From assembly GCA_012295275.1 (NCBI GenBank), contig CM022677.1, forward strand, positions 19,771,541-19,786,540: DNA of 15,000 bases, written 5' to 3'. This document shows positions 1-7,789 of the stretch, piece by piece. The stretch is from Chrysomallon squamiferum (Eukaryota; Mollusca; Gastropoda; Neomphalida; Peltospiridae). Every line of letters begins with the position of its first letter. The stretch's first letter is position 1. A model generated the notes under the pieces. The model was given only the letters and a program-made list of their open reading frames with translations. It was not told the DNA's origin and did not search any database. Position numbers and translations under genes: made by a program.

Positions 1-30
1 TAATAATAATAATAATAATAATAATAATAC
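1..30. repeat. (TAA)n microsatellite at window edge
   Basis: About ten TAA units run into the window edge, so the true length is unknown. The tract directly abuts a copy of dispersed repeat family A that starts near 31. The copy at 7607 has the same arrangement. Confidence 0.9.
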
Positions 31-170
31 ATGCCTTCAGTTGCGTAGACGTCGAAGAAAAGTTCAAGTATTACGACGGCAACGAATTGACAGGAGAGTA
101 TCTGCAACAACAGTTACGACAGTTACCTTTGTAACATGATAGAGTATTAACGACGACGTCAAAACATAAT
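31..170 (+). repeat. Dispersed repeat family A, copy 1
   Basis: This stretch matches, with divergence, the segments at 7607-7748 (same strand) and 14768-14908 (opposite strand). The shared landmarks in order are a TGCCTTCA-like start, a block of the form AA/GTATTACxAxGGCAAC followed by AACTGA/AATTGACA, and a block like CGACGACGTCA near the far end. I aligned it by eye; this is the most diverged copy. No open frame is conserved between copies, so it is most likely a non-autonomous mobile element or its remnant. The rest of 170-460 is AT-rich sequence in which I see no gene. Confidence 0.5.
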
Positions 171-460
171 GAACGGCCATAAAAGAAAAATAGAACAACA
201 CCAACGACGGTGACTTTGATATAATCGCTAATTGTTGTTATTGTTACAGCAGTAATAAATGTTGACATTGTTAACTAAATGGGAGATTCGAGAAAATGTA
301 AGTGTTTGAAAAATTGCGAATGTAAACATTAACCCAAACATTTACCCAAACGTTAAACTTTAGATCACATAACAGATATATAATACAGATATATAAATCA
401 TATATGTATAGACATTGAGAACAATATAAACAAATGTCATATAAAATATAAAAAGAACAA

Positions 461-586
461 TATCTATCTATCTATCTATCTATCTGTCTGACTGTCTATC
501 TGTCTATCTATCTATCTATCTATCTGTCTATCTATCTGTCTATCTATCTGTCTGTCTGTTTATCTATCTATCTGTCTGTCTGTTTA
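461..586. repeat. (TATC/TGTC)n tetranucleotide tract
   Basis: TATC units are interspersed with TGTC units and a few TTTA variants. The tract ends in TTTATAAATAAATAT, where the flank of dispersed family B begins. Read on the minus strand, it is a GATA/GACA tract trailing the end of that element. Confidence 0.9.
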
Positions 587-775
587 TAAATAAATATACA
601 CGTACACACACACATATATAATAATTACATAACACGCACAAATTCAGTTTTACCTTCATTTTGGTATCGGACTGTACGTAGCTGCAGTATGTCTGAAATT
701 CACGTTGACAGAAACTGGTATTAATTCAGACGAACACTGGCGCAGTCAGCCAATCAAACGAAGTCTGATCTCAAA
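587..775 (-). repeat. Dispersed repeat family B, copy 1
   Basis: The core at 648-727, read on the minus strand, aligns with 8370-8274 (minus) and 12788-12886 (plus). Shared landmarks are ATTAATACCAG, then TTTCT, an ACGTG-ATTTCA block, ATACTGCAG and finally AATGAAGGTAAA, followed by a TATTTATTTAT-like stretch and a simple repeat. The plus strand happens to be open from about 629 to 820. The other copies carry stops in that frame, so I treat it as a repeat and not an exon. From 775 to 930 I see nothing further. Confidence 0.65.
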
Positions 776-934
776 GTGTGAATGGATGGACGGACAACAG
801 ATGTTCTCAACAGCATCAAGTTAATACATCGCCACTGAAATAATTTTACAGTCGTATGCTGCAATGAAAACTGAATAAGTAGATAAAATATTTTATGTTA
901 CATTGAGAATATTGTAATATATATGTGAATTTCT

Positions 935-1013
935 TATGTATGTATGTATGTATGTATGTATGTATGTATGTATGTATGTATGTATGTATGTATGTATGTA
1001 TGTGTGTGTGTGT
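935..1013. repeat. (TATG)n then (TG)n microsatellite
   Basis: About seventeen TATG units are followed by five TG units. The tract is complementary to the (CATA)n tract about 120 bases downstream, so the two could pair in a transcript. Confidence 0.95.
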
Positions 1014-1129
1014 GACTGAATATTCCCGCTCATATATTTCTGGTCAGATTCTGCAGTTAGACAATATTCTGGAATTATATGTATGTATATAGTAGTATTT
1101 TTATTATTATTGCCATATATATCGTACGC

Positions 1130-1167
1130 ACATACATACAGCATACATACTTGCATATCTACATACA

Positions 1168-1199
<32 letters not shown>

Positions 1200-1256
1200 C
1201 ACATAGATACATGTATACATACATACATTCAGATACATACATACGAACATACAAGA
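1130..1256. repeat. (CATA)n tetranucleotide tract
   Basis: ACATACATAC units are interrupted by TTGCATATC and CACATAGATACATG variants. The tract is the reverse complement of the TATG tract at 935-1013. The Tyr/Ile/His and Tyr/Met/Cys frames across it are repeat translation only. Confidence 0.95.
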
Positions 1257-1539
1257 AAACGGTAGTAATAGTAATGTATGTAAAATATGAGAACATTTGG
1301 TAACAAATGTTGCAAAGACACTGAAAAACGTATTCAACATTTTTTGTGGAGAAAAAAGACAAATTTAATAAAAAGAAAAAAAAATATATATTTATAGATG
1401 CATCTGATCTAATTACTATTGCATTATCATCGACTCCTTCGTCTTTAATAACAAACTGGTTATGCTCTTGCAGTGAAGTGCCGTGTTTTTTTTTTTTATA
1501 ATCTCTGCTACTGTTAACTGCTGTTATTGCGACTATTTT

Positions 1540-1583
1540 TAATACCATTACAACTACTACTACTACTGCTGCTGATGCTGCTG

Positions 1584-1622
<39 letters not shown>

Positions 1623-1757
1623 TCGTTATTGTTGCAACTGCTGTTAATATTGCTATTATTATTATTATTATTATTATTATCATCATCATCATCATCATTA
1701 TTACTATATATTATTATTACTGTTATTAATATCATTATTATTATTGTTATTATTATT

Positions 1758-1810
<53 letters not shown>
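1540..1810. repeat. Compound trinucleotide tract
   Basis: Successive (ACT)n, (GCT)n, (TAC)n, (TTA)n, (TCA)n, (ATT)n and finally (TTG)n runs. They read as poly-Leu to poly-Val on the plus strand and as poly-Ser, poly-Asn and poly-Thr on the minus strand. The (TTG)n run ends only a few bases upstream of a likely real exon. It therefore makes that exon look like the tail of a long homopolymeric protein. Between 1257 and 1540 is AT-rich sequence with a T9 run near 1488 and no gene that I can see. Confidence 0.9.
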
Positions 1811-1827
1811 GGACATCGTGGCGGTAG

Positions 1828-2051
1828 AACTAACCTGTGTCCCGGTCCTGGGCGTAGTTCTCGCGTTTGCTGACGTCGTCATGACGATTGTCTCCCTTTT
1901 CCGCAAGATGTCGCCTTTAAAACCAAAACCTACACCGGCTGAGTCGTTCATCAGTAACTACGGCAAACCATTTGCATCGGGACTGGACACACCCAGTCAG
2001 GACTGGCTCAGCGAATACCACGAACGTAAGAAGAAGGCAAAGAAGAACTAA
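1828..2051 (+). CDS. Probable last coding exon, unknown protein
   Basis: About 74 codons end at TAA (2049-2051). The frame uses many C- or G-ending codons, unlike the AT-rich flanks, and has a coherent layout. A hydrophobic stretch of roughly 20 residues (containing VLGVVLAFADVV) is followed by a short polar linker, a Pro/Lys-rich segment (PLKPKPTP), a Trp-containing acidic patch and a very basic end (KKKAKKN). The start is uncertain. I take the AG at 1826-1827 as acceptor, but the frame stays open and codon-like from about 1812, and a second AG lies at 1855-1856. An AATAAA sits 60 bases after the stop. The hydrophobic segment plus basic tail could be a membrane anchor with a cytoplasmic end; that is inference. 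I recognise no family. Earlier exons would lie to the left, probably outside the window. Confidence 0.55.
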
Positions 2052-2110
2052 AATCAGGGGCGGATCTAAATTTCTGTGGGTGGTGTCGTGACTCTTCATA
2101 TAGCAGTCTT

Positions 2111-2116
2111 AATAAA
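2111..2116 (+). promoter_or_regulatory. Polyadenylation signal AATAAA
   Basis: Canonical hexamer 60 bases downstream of the TAA at 2049-2051. It is followed by T-rich sequence from about 2155, as expected of a downstream element. It supports 1828-2051 being a terminal exon on the plus strand. Confidence 0.5.
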
Positions 2117-2189
2117 CACTGAAACAGCCGCCGTAGCTTTCAAATATCATCCAGTATATTTGTCCTTATATATAATGTTTTGTTCCTGG

Positions 2190-2571
2190 TTTTTTTCTTC
2201 TTCTTCTTCTTCTTTTTTGTTATCATTGTTGTTGTTCTAGTTCATCTTTTTCTTATTATTATTACTATTCTTATTCTCTCAGTAATCAGTTTTCTAATAT
2301 AATTATTTAAATTTGTTTTAGTTTTAAAATCCTGACAGTATTTTAGATTTCATTTTCATTTTATTGTCTGTATATCATTGAAAGTAATAGATATATATAT
2401 ATATATATGTGCAGAAAGCATCCATAAGTTTATTATTTTTTAACGCAAAAGTTTTTTACATTTTTAAAACTGTATATCATTTTTATCCATATATCATAAG
2501 AATATGAAACAAACTTCGTCACAGCGTTTCTAAAAATATATCACAGACCCTGGATATAAATATTTTCAAAA

Positions 2572-2617
<46 letters not shown>

Positions 2618-2640
2618 TAAAAATTAAAACTGAATAAAAT
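2190..2640. repeat. AT-rich spacer with short microsatellites
   Basis: The stretch contains (TTC)n near 2195-2214, degenerate (ATT)n near 2250-2270, (AT)n near 2389-2408 and a clean (ATT)n at 2573-2618. I see no coding segment. Confidence 0.8.
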
Positions 2641-2723
2641 ATTTGCCTTAGTTTTCCTTCTTATGAAAGCTGAAATTATTTTGCCTTATTGCAAATGGCG
2701 ACGCATGATTTTCATTCTCCAAA

Positions 2724-2763
2724 TGACGTCACTGAAGTGATGACGTCTTCTTATTTACGTCAG
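2724..2763. promoter_or_regulatory. Cluster of CRE/ATF-like TGACG sites
   Basis: A perfect palindromic TGACGTCA lies at 2724-2731, TGACGTCT at 2741-2748 and TTACGTCA at about 2756-2763: three sites in 40 bases at roughly 16-base spacing. TGACGTCA is the binding site of CREB/ATF bZIP factors. No gene start is visible nearby, so any function is unproven. Confidence 0.3.
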
Positions 2764-2827
2764 GTAAAACAGAAATCGAACGATGTTAGAAACATTTTTA
2801 TATTTTTAGTATTGTTTTGTAAACTTA

Positions 2828-2926
2828 CTACCACTTCTACTGCTATTACAACTACAACAACAACTACTACTACCACAACTGCTATGGCAACAAGAAGAAC
2901 TACTGCTACTACTACTACAGCGAAGA
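2828..2926. repeat. Degenerate (ACT/ACA)n trinucleotide tract
   Basis: Imperfect ACT and ACA triplets give a Thr-rich frame on the plus strand (about 2689-2982). Outside the tract that frame lacks any recognisable feature, so I read it as repeat DNA. Confidence 0.7.
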
Positions 2927-3111
2927 AGTCAGAGCTTCAACGATCAAAAATCTATCACAGCCAAGAATCCCATCTGAAATAATCGACGAGTTTCAAGGTC
3001 ACAGGCTAACAAACATTCAGAAGCAATTGCAGGGGAAGACACAAGATCGGGTAATCAGTCTGGTTAGGAATAATATCAGTTCCATTTAAAACTATTATAT
3101 ATATATTATTT

Positions 3112-3150
3112 ATTTTATTTTATTTTATTTTATTTTATTTTATTTTTTTG
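3112..3150. repeat. (TTTTA)n pentanucleotide repeat
   Basis: About seven tandem ATTTT units end in a T run. The stretch 2983-3110 before it and 3155-3418 after it hold non-repetitive sequence without a convincing frame. Part of the latter may be the decayed upstream end of the retroelement relic that follows. Confidence 0.85.
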
Positions 3151-3418
3151 TTGAGGCAGCTGAATTCATTGAGGTTAAGATCAAAACCAAAACGTCTTCC
3201 ACAAATGACAAAGAATTCTCCCTTGACGGTATCCAAAACATCAGACTAGTAGCTTGTTGGTGTCCTCAACAGCTACCTCAACAGCTAGCTTGGGCTACTG
3301 ACAGAAGAATAGAGGAGACAGAAGACTGGCATGACGAAGAAAAAAAACAAAACCCAAAAAAACCCCCTTAATCTCATTATCAACCAACATTTTGCTCCAG
3401 GTCTCGGCATTCTAAACC

Positions 3419-3772
3419 TCCCCAGGCTTTAGCTTCTGCACTCACGATGTCCACAGACTCTCTAGACAAGCTGAAGAACCGCACCTTGAAAGTCAGTACA
3501 TCACCAGTGCAGAACAGGCAGGATTCAGACGTTTCCACAGCACAGAAGACCAAGTCACATACCTGTCACACGGAATCCAACAAACCTTCCAAGCACAGAG
3601 GCTTGTTCCTGCCTCGTTCGTTCATCTGCGAAAGGTCTTCGACAAGGTCTGGAAACTATGGCCTGCGAGCAAAGCTACACAAAACGGTAGGTGGCAACGC
3701 GCACAGTTGGTCCAAACTTATCTGCCTAACGAAAAGTCAAGAGTGTTGATTTACAGTTCAACGTGTATATGA
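3419..3772 (+). pseudogene. Non-LTR retrotransposon reverse transcriptase relic
   Basis: One frame (codons in phase with 3488) is open from after a TAA at 3413-3415 to TGA at 3770-3772. It reads as the middle of a LINE-type reverse transcriptase. The hallmark EQAGFR lies at 3512-3529, followed by an HSTEDQV-like segment as in the family's G-x-S-x-x-DQ. The motif-A block FVHLRKVFDKVW lies at 3617-3652, then a YLPNEKSRVL-like stretch. Jockey/CR1-like pol proteins usually have F-V-D-L at motif A. Here the catalytic first Asp is His, and neither the YADD box nor an endonuclease is present. It is a dead fragment of about 350 bases out of an element of several kilobases. The different frame starting at the ATG at 3447 is a shadow. 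Confidence 0.75.
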
Positions 3773-3927
3773 TGTTCATCCAAATTTCGGTATCTGATTT
3801 TTTTTTTTTGATTTGGATGTCTGGAGTTATGGAATTATACATGTATAATTATGACCATCAAATTTGTTTCACCTTAAAATTGAATCTAAAAAGACATACA
3901 GTCACACTGTGTTAGTGATAGCGACTG

Positions 3928-3932
3928 ACACA

Positions 3933-3963
<31 letters not shown>
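3928..3963. repeat. (CA)n(CG)n alternating purine-pyrimidine tract
   Basis: About eleven CA units pass without interruption into about seven CG units. Such alternating sequence is the best known Z-DNA former. Seven consecutive CpGs stand out in this CpG-poor setting. Confidence 0.9.
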
Positions 3964-3964
<1 letters not shown>

Positions 3965-4046
3965 AACACTGTTAAAATAAATAAAGCAAACACAAACGCT
4001 GTTAAAATAAATAAAGCAAACACAAACGCTGTTAAAATAAATAATA
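3959..4046. repeat. 30-bp tandem repeat, about 2.9 copies
   Basis: The unit contains GTTAAAATAAATAAAG and CAAACACAAACGCT. GTTAAAATAA recurs at 3971, 4001 and 4031, an exact 30-base period. It lies just beyond the predicted stop codon of the minus-strand gene, so it could fall in its 3' untranslated region. Confidence 0.9.
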
Positions 4047-4087
4047 AGACAAAGTTTTCGCATGACATTACGTATTTTGTATTTCTA

Positions 4088-4204
4088 TCACAAAAGAATT
4101 TCAAAATCCTCTACATAGAAATCATCGCTGAACTTAAACAGTTGAAAATTCTGGTCACTTATGACATTTTTCATCTTCGTCAATAAGAGACCATTGCGCC
4201 GAAC
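4088..4204 (-). CDS. Candidate exon 6 (terminal) of minus-strand gene
   Basis: The minus strand reads an acceptor TTATAATAAACAG at the edge of (CATA)n/(TA)n repeats. It then opens with GTT CGG CGC and continues 38 codons to TGA (4090-4088). The residues look protein-like and not repetitive, with an acidic/aromatic end (FKFSDDFYVEDFEILL). The entry phase is 0, which matches the donor at 4877-4872 of the preceding candidate exon. In the joined protein it would supply residues 254-291. The acceptor has a weak pyrimidine tract and I see no AATAAA on the minus strand just below it, so the exon is less certain than the four before it. The frame also stays open leftward into the repeat, which makes an accident possible. 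Confidence 0.4.
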   Translation of the reverse strand, partial: VRRNGLLLTKMKNVISDQNFQLFKFSDDFYVEDFEILL

Positions 4205-4215
4205 CTGTTTATTAT

Positions 4216-4221
4216 AATACA

Positions 4222-4268
<47 letters not shown>
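4216..4268. repeat. (CATA)n(TA)n microsatellite
   Basis: About eight CATA units followed by about nine TA units, immediately upstream (minus strand) of the candidate terminal exon and within the predicted intron 4205-4877. Confidence 0.95.
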
Positions 4269-4289
4269 GTACATGCATATCCAGATGGA

Positions 4290-4735
4290 TAAATACGTAG
4301 ATAGACACAGACAACTAGATAGATAACTAGACAGGCAGACAGACCGTTAGATAGACAGACAGATAGATAGACGATAGACAGAAAAATAGATAGATAGCTA
4401 CAAATACAGACGAACCAGTAACAACGGAGATACGTTTTCACATTTCACACAGATGTAATAGATAGGTACACACATACACACACAGTCACACATACACGCA
4501 CACACACACACACACACACAAAACATTGATGGAAGCATAGAGAGGAATACAGGTAGGTAGAGAGAGAGTTAGACAGACAGACAGACAGACAGAACCAGAT
4601 ACACAGCTACACAGATGACAGATATATATATATATATATATATATAAATATGGATATACAACTAGATATATATATATATATATACACCTAGATAGATAGA
4701 TGGACAGGACAGACAGACAGACAGACAGACGGCAG
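4290..4735. repeat. Dense mixed GATA/CAGA/CA/TA microsatellites
   Basis: Runs of (GATA)n, (CAGA)n, (CA)n at about 4484-4520, (GA)n, (CAGA)n at about 4570-4592, (TA)n near 4622-4645 and 4665-4683, then (CAGA)n to about 4730. They fill most of the predicted intron between candidate exons 5 and 6. The Tyr/Leu/Ser/Cys-rich frames across them are repeat translation. Confidence 0.9.
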
Positions 4736-4877
4736 AAGAACATACAGAAAGATATATCTGAACGGGACCGTGAGAGAATGGTAACTCAAGAATAAAGAGA
4801 AAAGTTCCTACCGTTATATCGGAAGAATTGAAAGAGAATACGTAAACGGATATACGTCTAAGCAAAAGTCGAATTAC

Positions 4878-5019
4878 TGTGTAGCTAGAGACTTCATCAT
4901 CAGCAGTGTAAATGTTAGGATCAGCAGTAAAGTCCAAACGGTACCTGCCCCCTTTCAGATGTTGTCTTATTTGTGTCCGAAATCTGCCTTTCTCGGCAGT
5001 GGTGATCGTAATAATTGCT
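4878..5019 (-). CDS. Candidate exon 5 of minus-strand gene
   Basis: The minus strand has TTATTATTCACAG as acceptor, its T-rich tract supplied by the flanking (TTA)n array. One base completes the previous codon, then 47 open codons run to ACA|GTAATT as donor. Phase in is 2 and phase out 0; both agree with the neighbouring exons. The peptide is dense and non-repetitive, for example AEKGRFRTQIRQHLKGGRYR and DFTADPNIYTADDE. Its alternating hydrophobic and polar residues suggest beta strands, as in extracellular sandwich domains. It contributes residues 207-253. The frame remains open past the chosen donor into TA/CAGA repeats, so the exact 3' end is uncertain. GTATAT and GTATGT are other possible donors further on. 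I recognise no family. Confidence 0.6.
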
Positions 5020-5022
5020 CTG

Positions 5023-5025
<3 letters not shown>

Positions 5026-5092
<67 letters not shown>

Positions 5093-5105
5093 GAATAAGA
5101 ATAAG

Positions 5106-5141
<36 letters not shown>

Positions 5142-5213
5142 GATAAAGACAATAATAATAATAAAAATAAAATAATAGAAAAAATAATAATGATAATGAT
5201 GATAATGATGATG

Positions 5214-5282
<69 letters not shown>

Positions 5283-5442
5283 TAATAATAATAATAATAA
5301 TAATGATAATAATAATAATAAAATAATAAAAAATAATAATGATGATGATGATAATAATAATAACAATAATAATAATAATAATAATAAGGATAATAATAAT
5401 AATAATAAAATAATAGAAAAAATAATAATGATGATGATGATG

Positions 5443-5524
<82 letters not shown>

Positions 5525-5525
5525 G
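5026..5525. repeat. 500-bp (AAT)n array
   Basis: A long imperfect AAT tract with AAG, ATG, ACA and AAAAT interruptions, falling inside the predicted 638-base intron between candidate exons 4 and 5. It gives long poly-Asn and poly-Ile (plus) and poly-Leu, poly-Ile and poly-Tyr (minus) frames, which are not proteins. Read on the minus strand it supplies a (TTA)n tract right up to the exon 5 acceptor. Confidence 0.97.
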
Positions 5526-5575
5526 TAAAATAGTACGCCGAAGATTAAAAACGATGACGATGATGACAGAACCTA

Positions 5576-5636
5576 CAAACAAGAACAATACGAAGGACAG
5601 GAACAAACAAGAACAATACGAAGGACAGGAACAAAC
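5576..5636. repeat. 28-bp perfect tandem duplication
   Basis: AAGAACAATACGAAGGACAG plus eight more bases occurs at 5581-5608 and again at 5609-5636, preceded by a CAAAC that matches the repeat end. It sits in the predicted intron just beyond the exon 4 donor. Confidence 0.95.
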
Positions 5637-5657
5637 AGAACATGAAAACCCACTTAC

Positions 5658-5743
5658 GCCCTGGTGAACAGCACTGTCATTTCGACCAGGAATCGAGATG
5701 AAGACGCTGTGTTCCTTGTTAAATCAATTATTTTAGGTCCGTG
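5658..5743 (-). CDS. Candidate exon 4 of minus-strand gene
   Basis: This is a short exon of 86 bases. The acceptor on the minus strand is GTCTTTATTATTTGAG. It is followed by 28 codons starting CAC GGA CCT and two bases GC, then a consensus donor GTAAGT (5657-5652). It enters in phase 0, matching exon 3, and leaves in phase 2, matching exon 5. The peptide (start HGPKIIDLTRN, end VEMTVLFTR) reads smoothly into the strand-rich segment of exon 5. It supplies residues 178-205, with residue 206 (Ala) shared across the junction. The phase agreement on both sides and the perfect GTAAGT are the main support. The acceptor pyrimidine tract is only moderate. Confidence 0.6.
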
Positions 5744-5769
5744 CTCAAATAATAAAGACGATGATGTTA

Positions 5770-6025
5770 TTGGTAGTAATAGTCAGAGTAGTAGTAGTGG
5801 TAGTAATAATAGTGGTAGTGGTGGCAGTGGTAGAAATAGTCTTAGTTTTAGTAACAGTCGGAGTAATAGTAGGAGTAGTAATAGTAGCAGTAAAAGTACT
5901 AGTAGTAGTAGTAGCAGTAGTATTAGTATACTACTAGTACTGCTATTATTACTATCACTGCTATTATTACTATCACTGCTAATTTAATTATAACATTAAT
6001 AATAATATAATAATAATAATAATAA

Positions 6026-6056
<31 letters not shown>

Positions 6057-6090
6057 ATGATGAAGAAGAAGAAGAAGAAAAAGAGAACTA
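5770..6090. repeat. Degenerate (AGT)n, (ATT)n and (AAG)n tracts
   Basis: Imperfect AGT triplets (5775-5930), ACT/ATT triplets (5935-5985), (AAT)n to about 6028 and (GAA)n at about 6028-6085. The Ser-rich frame crossing it on the plus strand is repeat translation. It lies in the predicted intron between exons 3 and 4. Confidence 0.9.
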
Positions 6091-6198
6091 GAAGCAAACA
6101 AATAACAAATAACAACAGCAAAAATAATAATATTAATTGATGCATATAGCACTGATGAAAAATGAAACAGTTACATTAAAATCGATGAAATCCTACAA

Positions 6199-6762
6199 TT
6201 AATGTACAGTAACAACGCCAGCATCAACGTAAAGTTTAAACTTAATGAACAACGATGGCAACACTAACAAAACAAGCACCAACGTAGCGTCTGAAATTAA
6301 TGTACAATGATAGCAGCTATGACAACACCAACATCAACGTTACGTCTAAAATTAATGTACAATGATAGAAGCTATGACGTCACCAACATCAACGTTACGT
6401 CTAAAATTAATGTACAATGATAGCAGCTACGACAACACCAACATCAGGGTTACGTCTAAAATTAATGTACAATGATAGCAGCTATGACGTCACCAACATC
6501 AACGTTACGTCTAAAAATGATTAATGTACAACATGGGTTACGTCTAAAATTAACGTATAGCAGCTATGACAACACCAACATCAACGTTACGTCTAAAATT
6601 AATGTACAATGATAGCAGCTATAACAACACCAACATCAACGTTACGTCTAAAATTAATGTACAATGATAGCAGCTATGACAACACCAACATCAACGTTAC
6701 GTACAGTGACGGCAACGGTGACAAAATCAACATCAAGGAAACGTGTGCAAATTTTGGCATCA
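6199..6762. repeat. 55-bp minisatellite, about nine copies
   Basis: The unit contains AATTAATGTACAATGATAGC and CACCAACATCAACGTTACGT. TGTAC recurs at 6301, 6356, 6411, 6466, 6603 and 6658, an exact 55-base period. A rearranged stretch lies at 6515-6560, with decayed copies at both ends (6199-6300 and 6702-6762). Variants TATGACGTCACC at 6373-6384 and 6483-6494 create TGACGTCA, where other copies have TATGACAACACC. It fills the predicted intron between exons 3 and 4. Confidence 0.9.
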
Positions 6763-6828
6763 ATTTTTTTTTTTTTTTTTCGATTTAGCAACGTGACAAA
6801 ATCAGACATAACCACGATTTAGACTTAC

Positions 6829-7001
6829 CATATTTAACCATGTGATCCGCTGGCAGTGTCCGGCCCACTTTTTGACCCCATATCTGGTGACGCACGGTTT
6901 CCACGTCTTTCTCTCGTACTCACCGCACACCATTTTGTGATCGGAGTCACCGGACACAGGACACACCGAAATTTCGTTTTCGGATTGGATCACCTCACAG
7001 T
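6829..7001 (-). CDS. Candidate exon 3 of minus-strand gene, Cys-rich
   Basis: This is the best-defined exon in the window. On the minus strand the acceptor is CGTTCGTTTCTTACAG, and 173 bases later the donor is ATG|GTAAGTC, both close to consensus. Two bases finish a split codon (Asn when joined to exon 2). The following 57 codons hold four cysteines plus the leading Cys, with blocks such as SVCPVSGDSDHKMVC, TWKPC and VKKWAGHC. Even cysteine spacing, Trp residues and charged loops suggest a disulphide-bonded extracellular module; that is inference. Residues 121-177 of the joined protein. The base composition is clearly richer in G and C than the poly-T run and (TTTG)n repeat on either side. 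I do not recognise the family. A shorter frame on the opposite strand exists but has no splice support. Confidence 0.72.
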
Positions 7002-7029
7002 CTGTAAGAAACGAACGTACACCATGTGT

Positions 7030-7415
7030 ATTTGTTTGTTTGTTTGTTTGTTTGTTTGTTTGTTTGTTTGTTTCTTTATTTGTTTGTGTGTTTGTTTATT
7101 TGTTTGTTTGTTTGTGTATTTCTTTGTTTCTTGATTTGTTTGTTTGTTTGTTTATTTGTTTGTGTGTTTCTTTGTTTCTTTGTTTCTTTGTGTGTTTGTT
7201 TATTTGTTTGTGTGTTTCTTTGTTTTTATTTGTTTGTTTATTTATGTGTTTAGTTATTTATTTGTTTATTTATTTATTCGTTTATTTATTTAGTATTTGT
7301 TTATTTATTTATGTGTTTGTCTGTCTGTTTGTTTGTTTATTTATTTTTTATTTTTTTTAGTGTTTGTTTGTTTGTTGCTTTGTTTGCTTATTTATTTGTT
7401 TATTTATTCATTCAT
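7030..7415. repeat. (TTTG)n/(TTTA)n tetranucleotide array
   Basis: TTTG units with TTTC, TTTA and GTGT variants grade into (TTTA)n, then a T-rich end. The Phe/Val/Cys/Leu-rich frames are repeat translation in all three frames. It lies just upstream (minus strand) of exon 3, within the predicted intron 7002-9606. Confidence 0.95.
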
Positions 7416-7436
7416 TCCATCACTTCATATGGTAAT

Positions 7437-7511
7437 AATTATAATAATAATAATAACAGTAATAGTAGTAACAGTAATAAAAGTTGGAGAACACTAATAA
7501 TGATGATAATG

Positions 7512-7606
<95 letters not shown>
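7437..7606. repeat. (AAT)n then (AGT)n compound microsatellite
   Basis: Short interrupted AAT/AGT runs, a clean (AAT)n from about 7513 to 7566 and a clean (AGT)n from about 7567 to 7605. It abuts the start of dispersed family A copy 2. Confidence 0.95.
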
Positions 7607-7607
<1 letters not shown>

Positions 7608-7748
7608 CGTGCCTTCAATTCCATACATAGTGACGGACAGTTGCAATATTACTATGGCAACCAACTGACAATACAGTGCCTGTAACAAAAATTATGATCA
7701 CAGTGCTGTCAGAGGCAATTTGTAATCGACAACGTCACAAAATAATCA
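7607..7748 (+). repeat. Dispersed repeat family A, copy 2
   Basis: This shares AATTGCA/AATTGCAATATTACTATGGCAAC-like and ATCGACAACGTCACAAAATAATCAA-like blocks with 14768-14908 on the opposite strand, the closest pair by eye. It is preceded by an (AAT)n(AGT)n tract. No conserved frame. It lies in the predicted intron between exons 2 and 3. Confidence 0.7.
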
Positions 7749-7789
7749 ATAGGAGCATTGATGATAATGCTGATATTAATAATATATAT

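Noticed and set aside
460-590. CRISPR-like regular array
   Set aside because: Pure tetranucleotide repeats without spacers, in eukaryotic-looking DNA.
629-820. Open plus-strand frame of about 60 codons ending TAA
   Set aside because: It lies in dispersed family B copy 1. The other two copies have stops in the matching frame.
1917-2099. Minus-strand frame opposite the plus-strand exon
   Set aside because: The plus-strand reading has better codon composition, a natural stop and a polyadenylation signal.
4662-5606. A 314-residue minus-strand frame
   Set aside because: Most of it is poly-Leu, poly-Ile and poly-Tyr from the (AAT)n array and Leu/Ser/Cys from CAGA repeats. Only the part at 4878-5019 looks coding, and it is explained as an exon.
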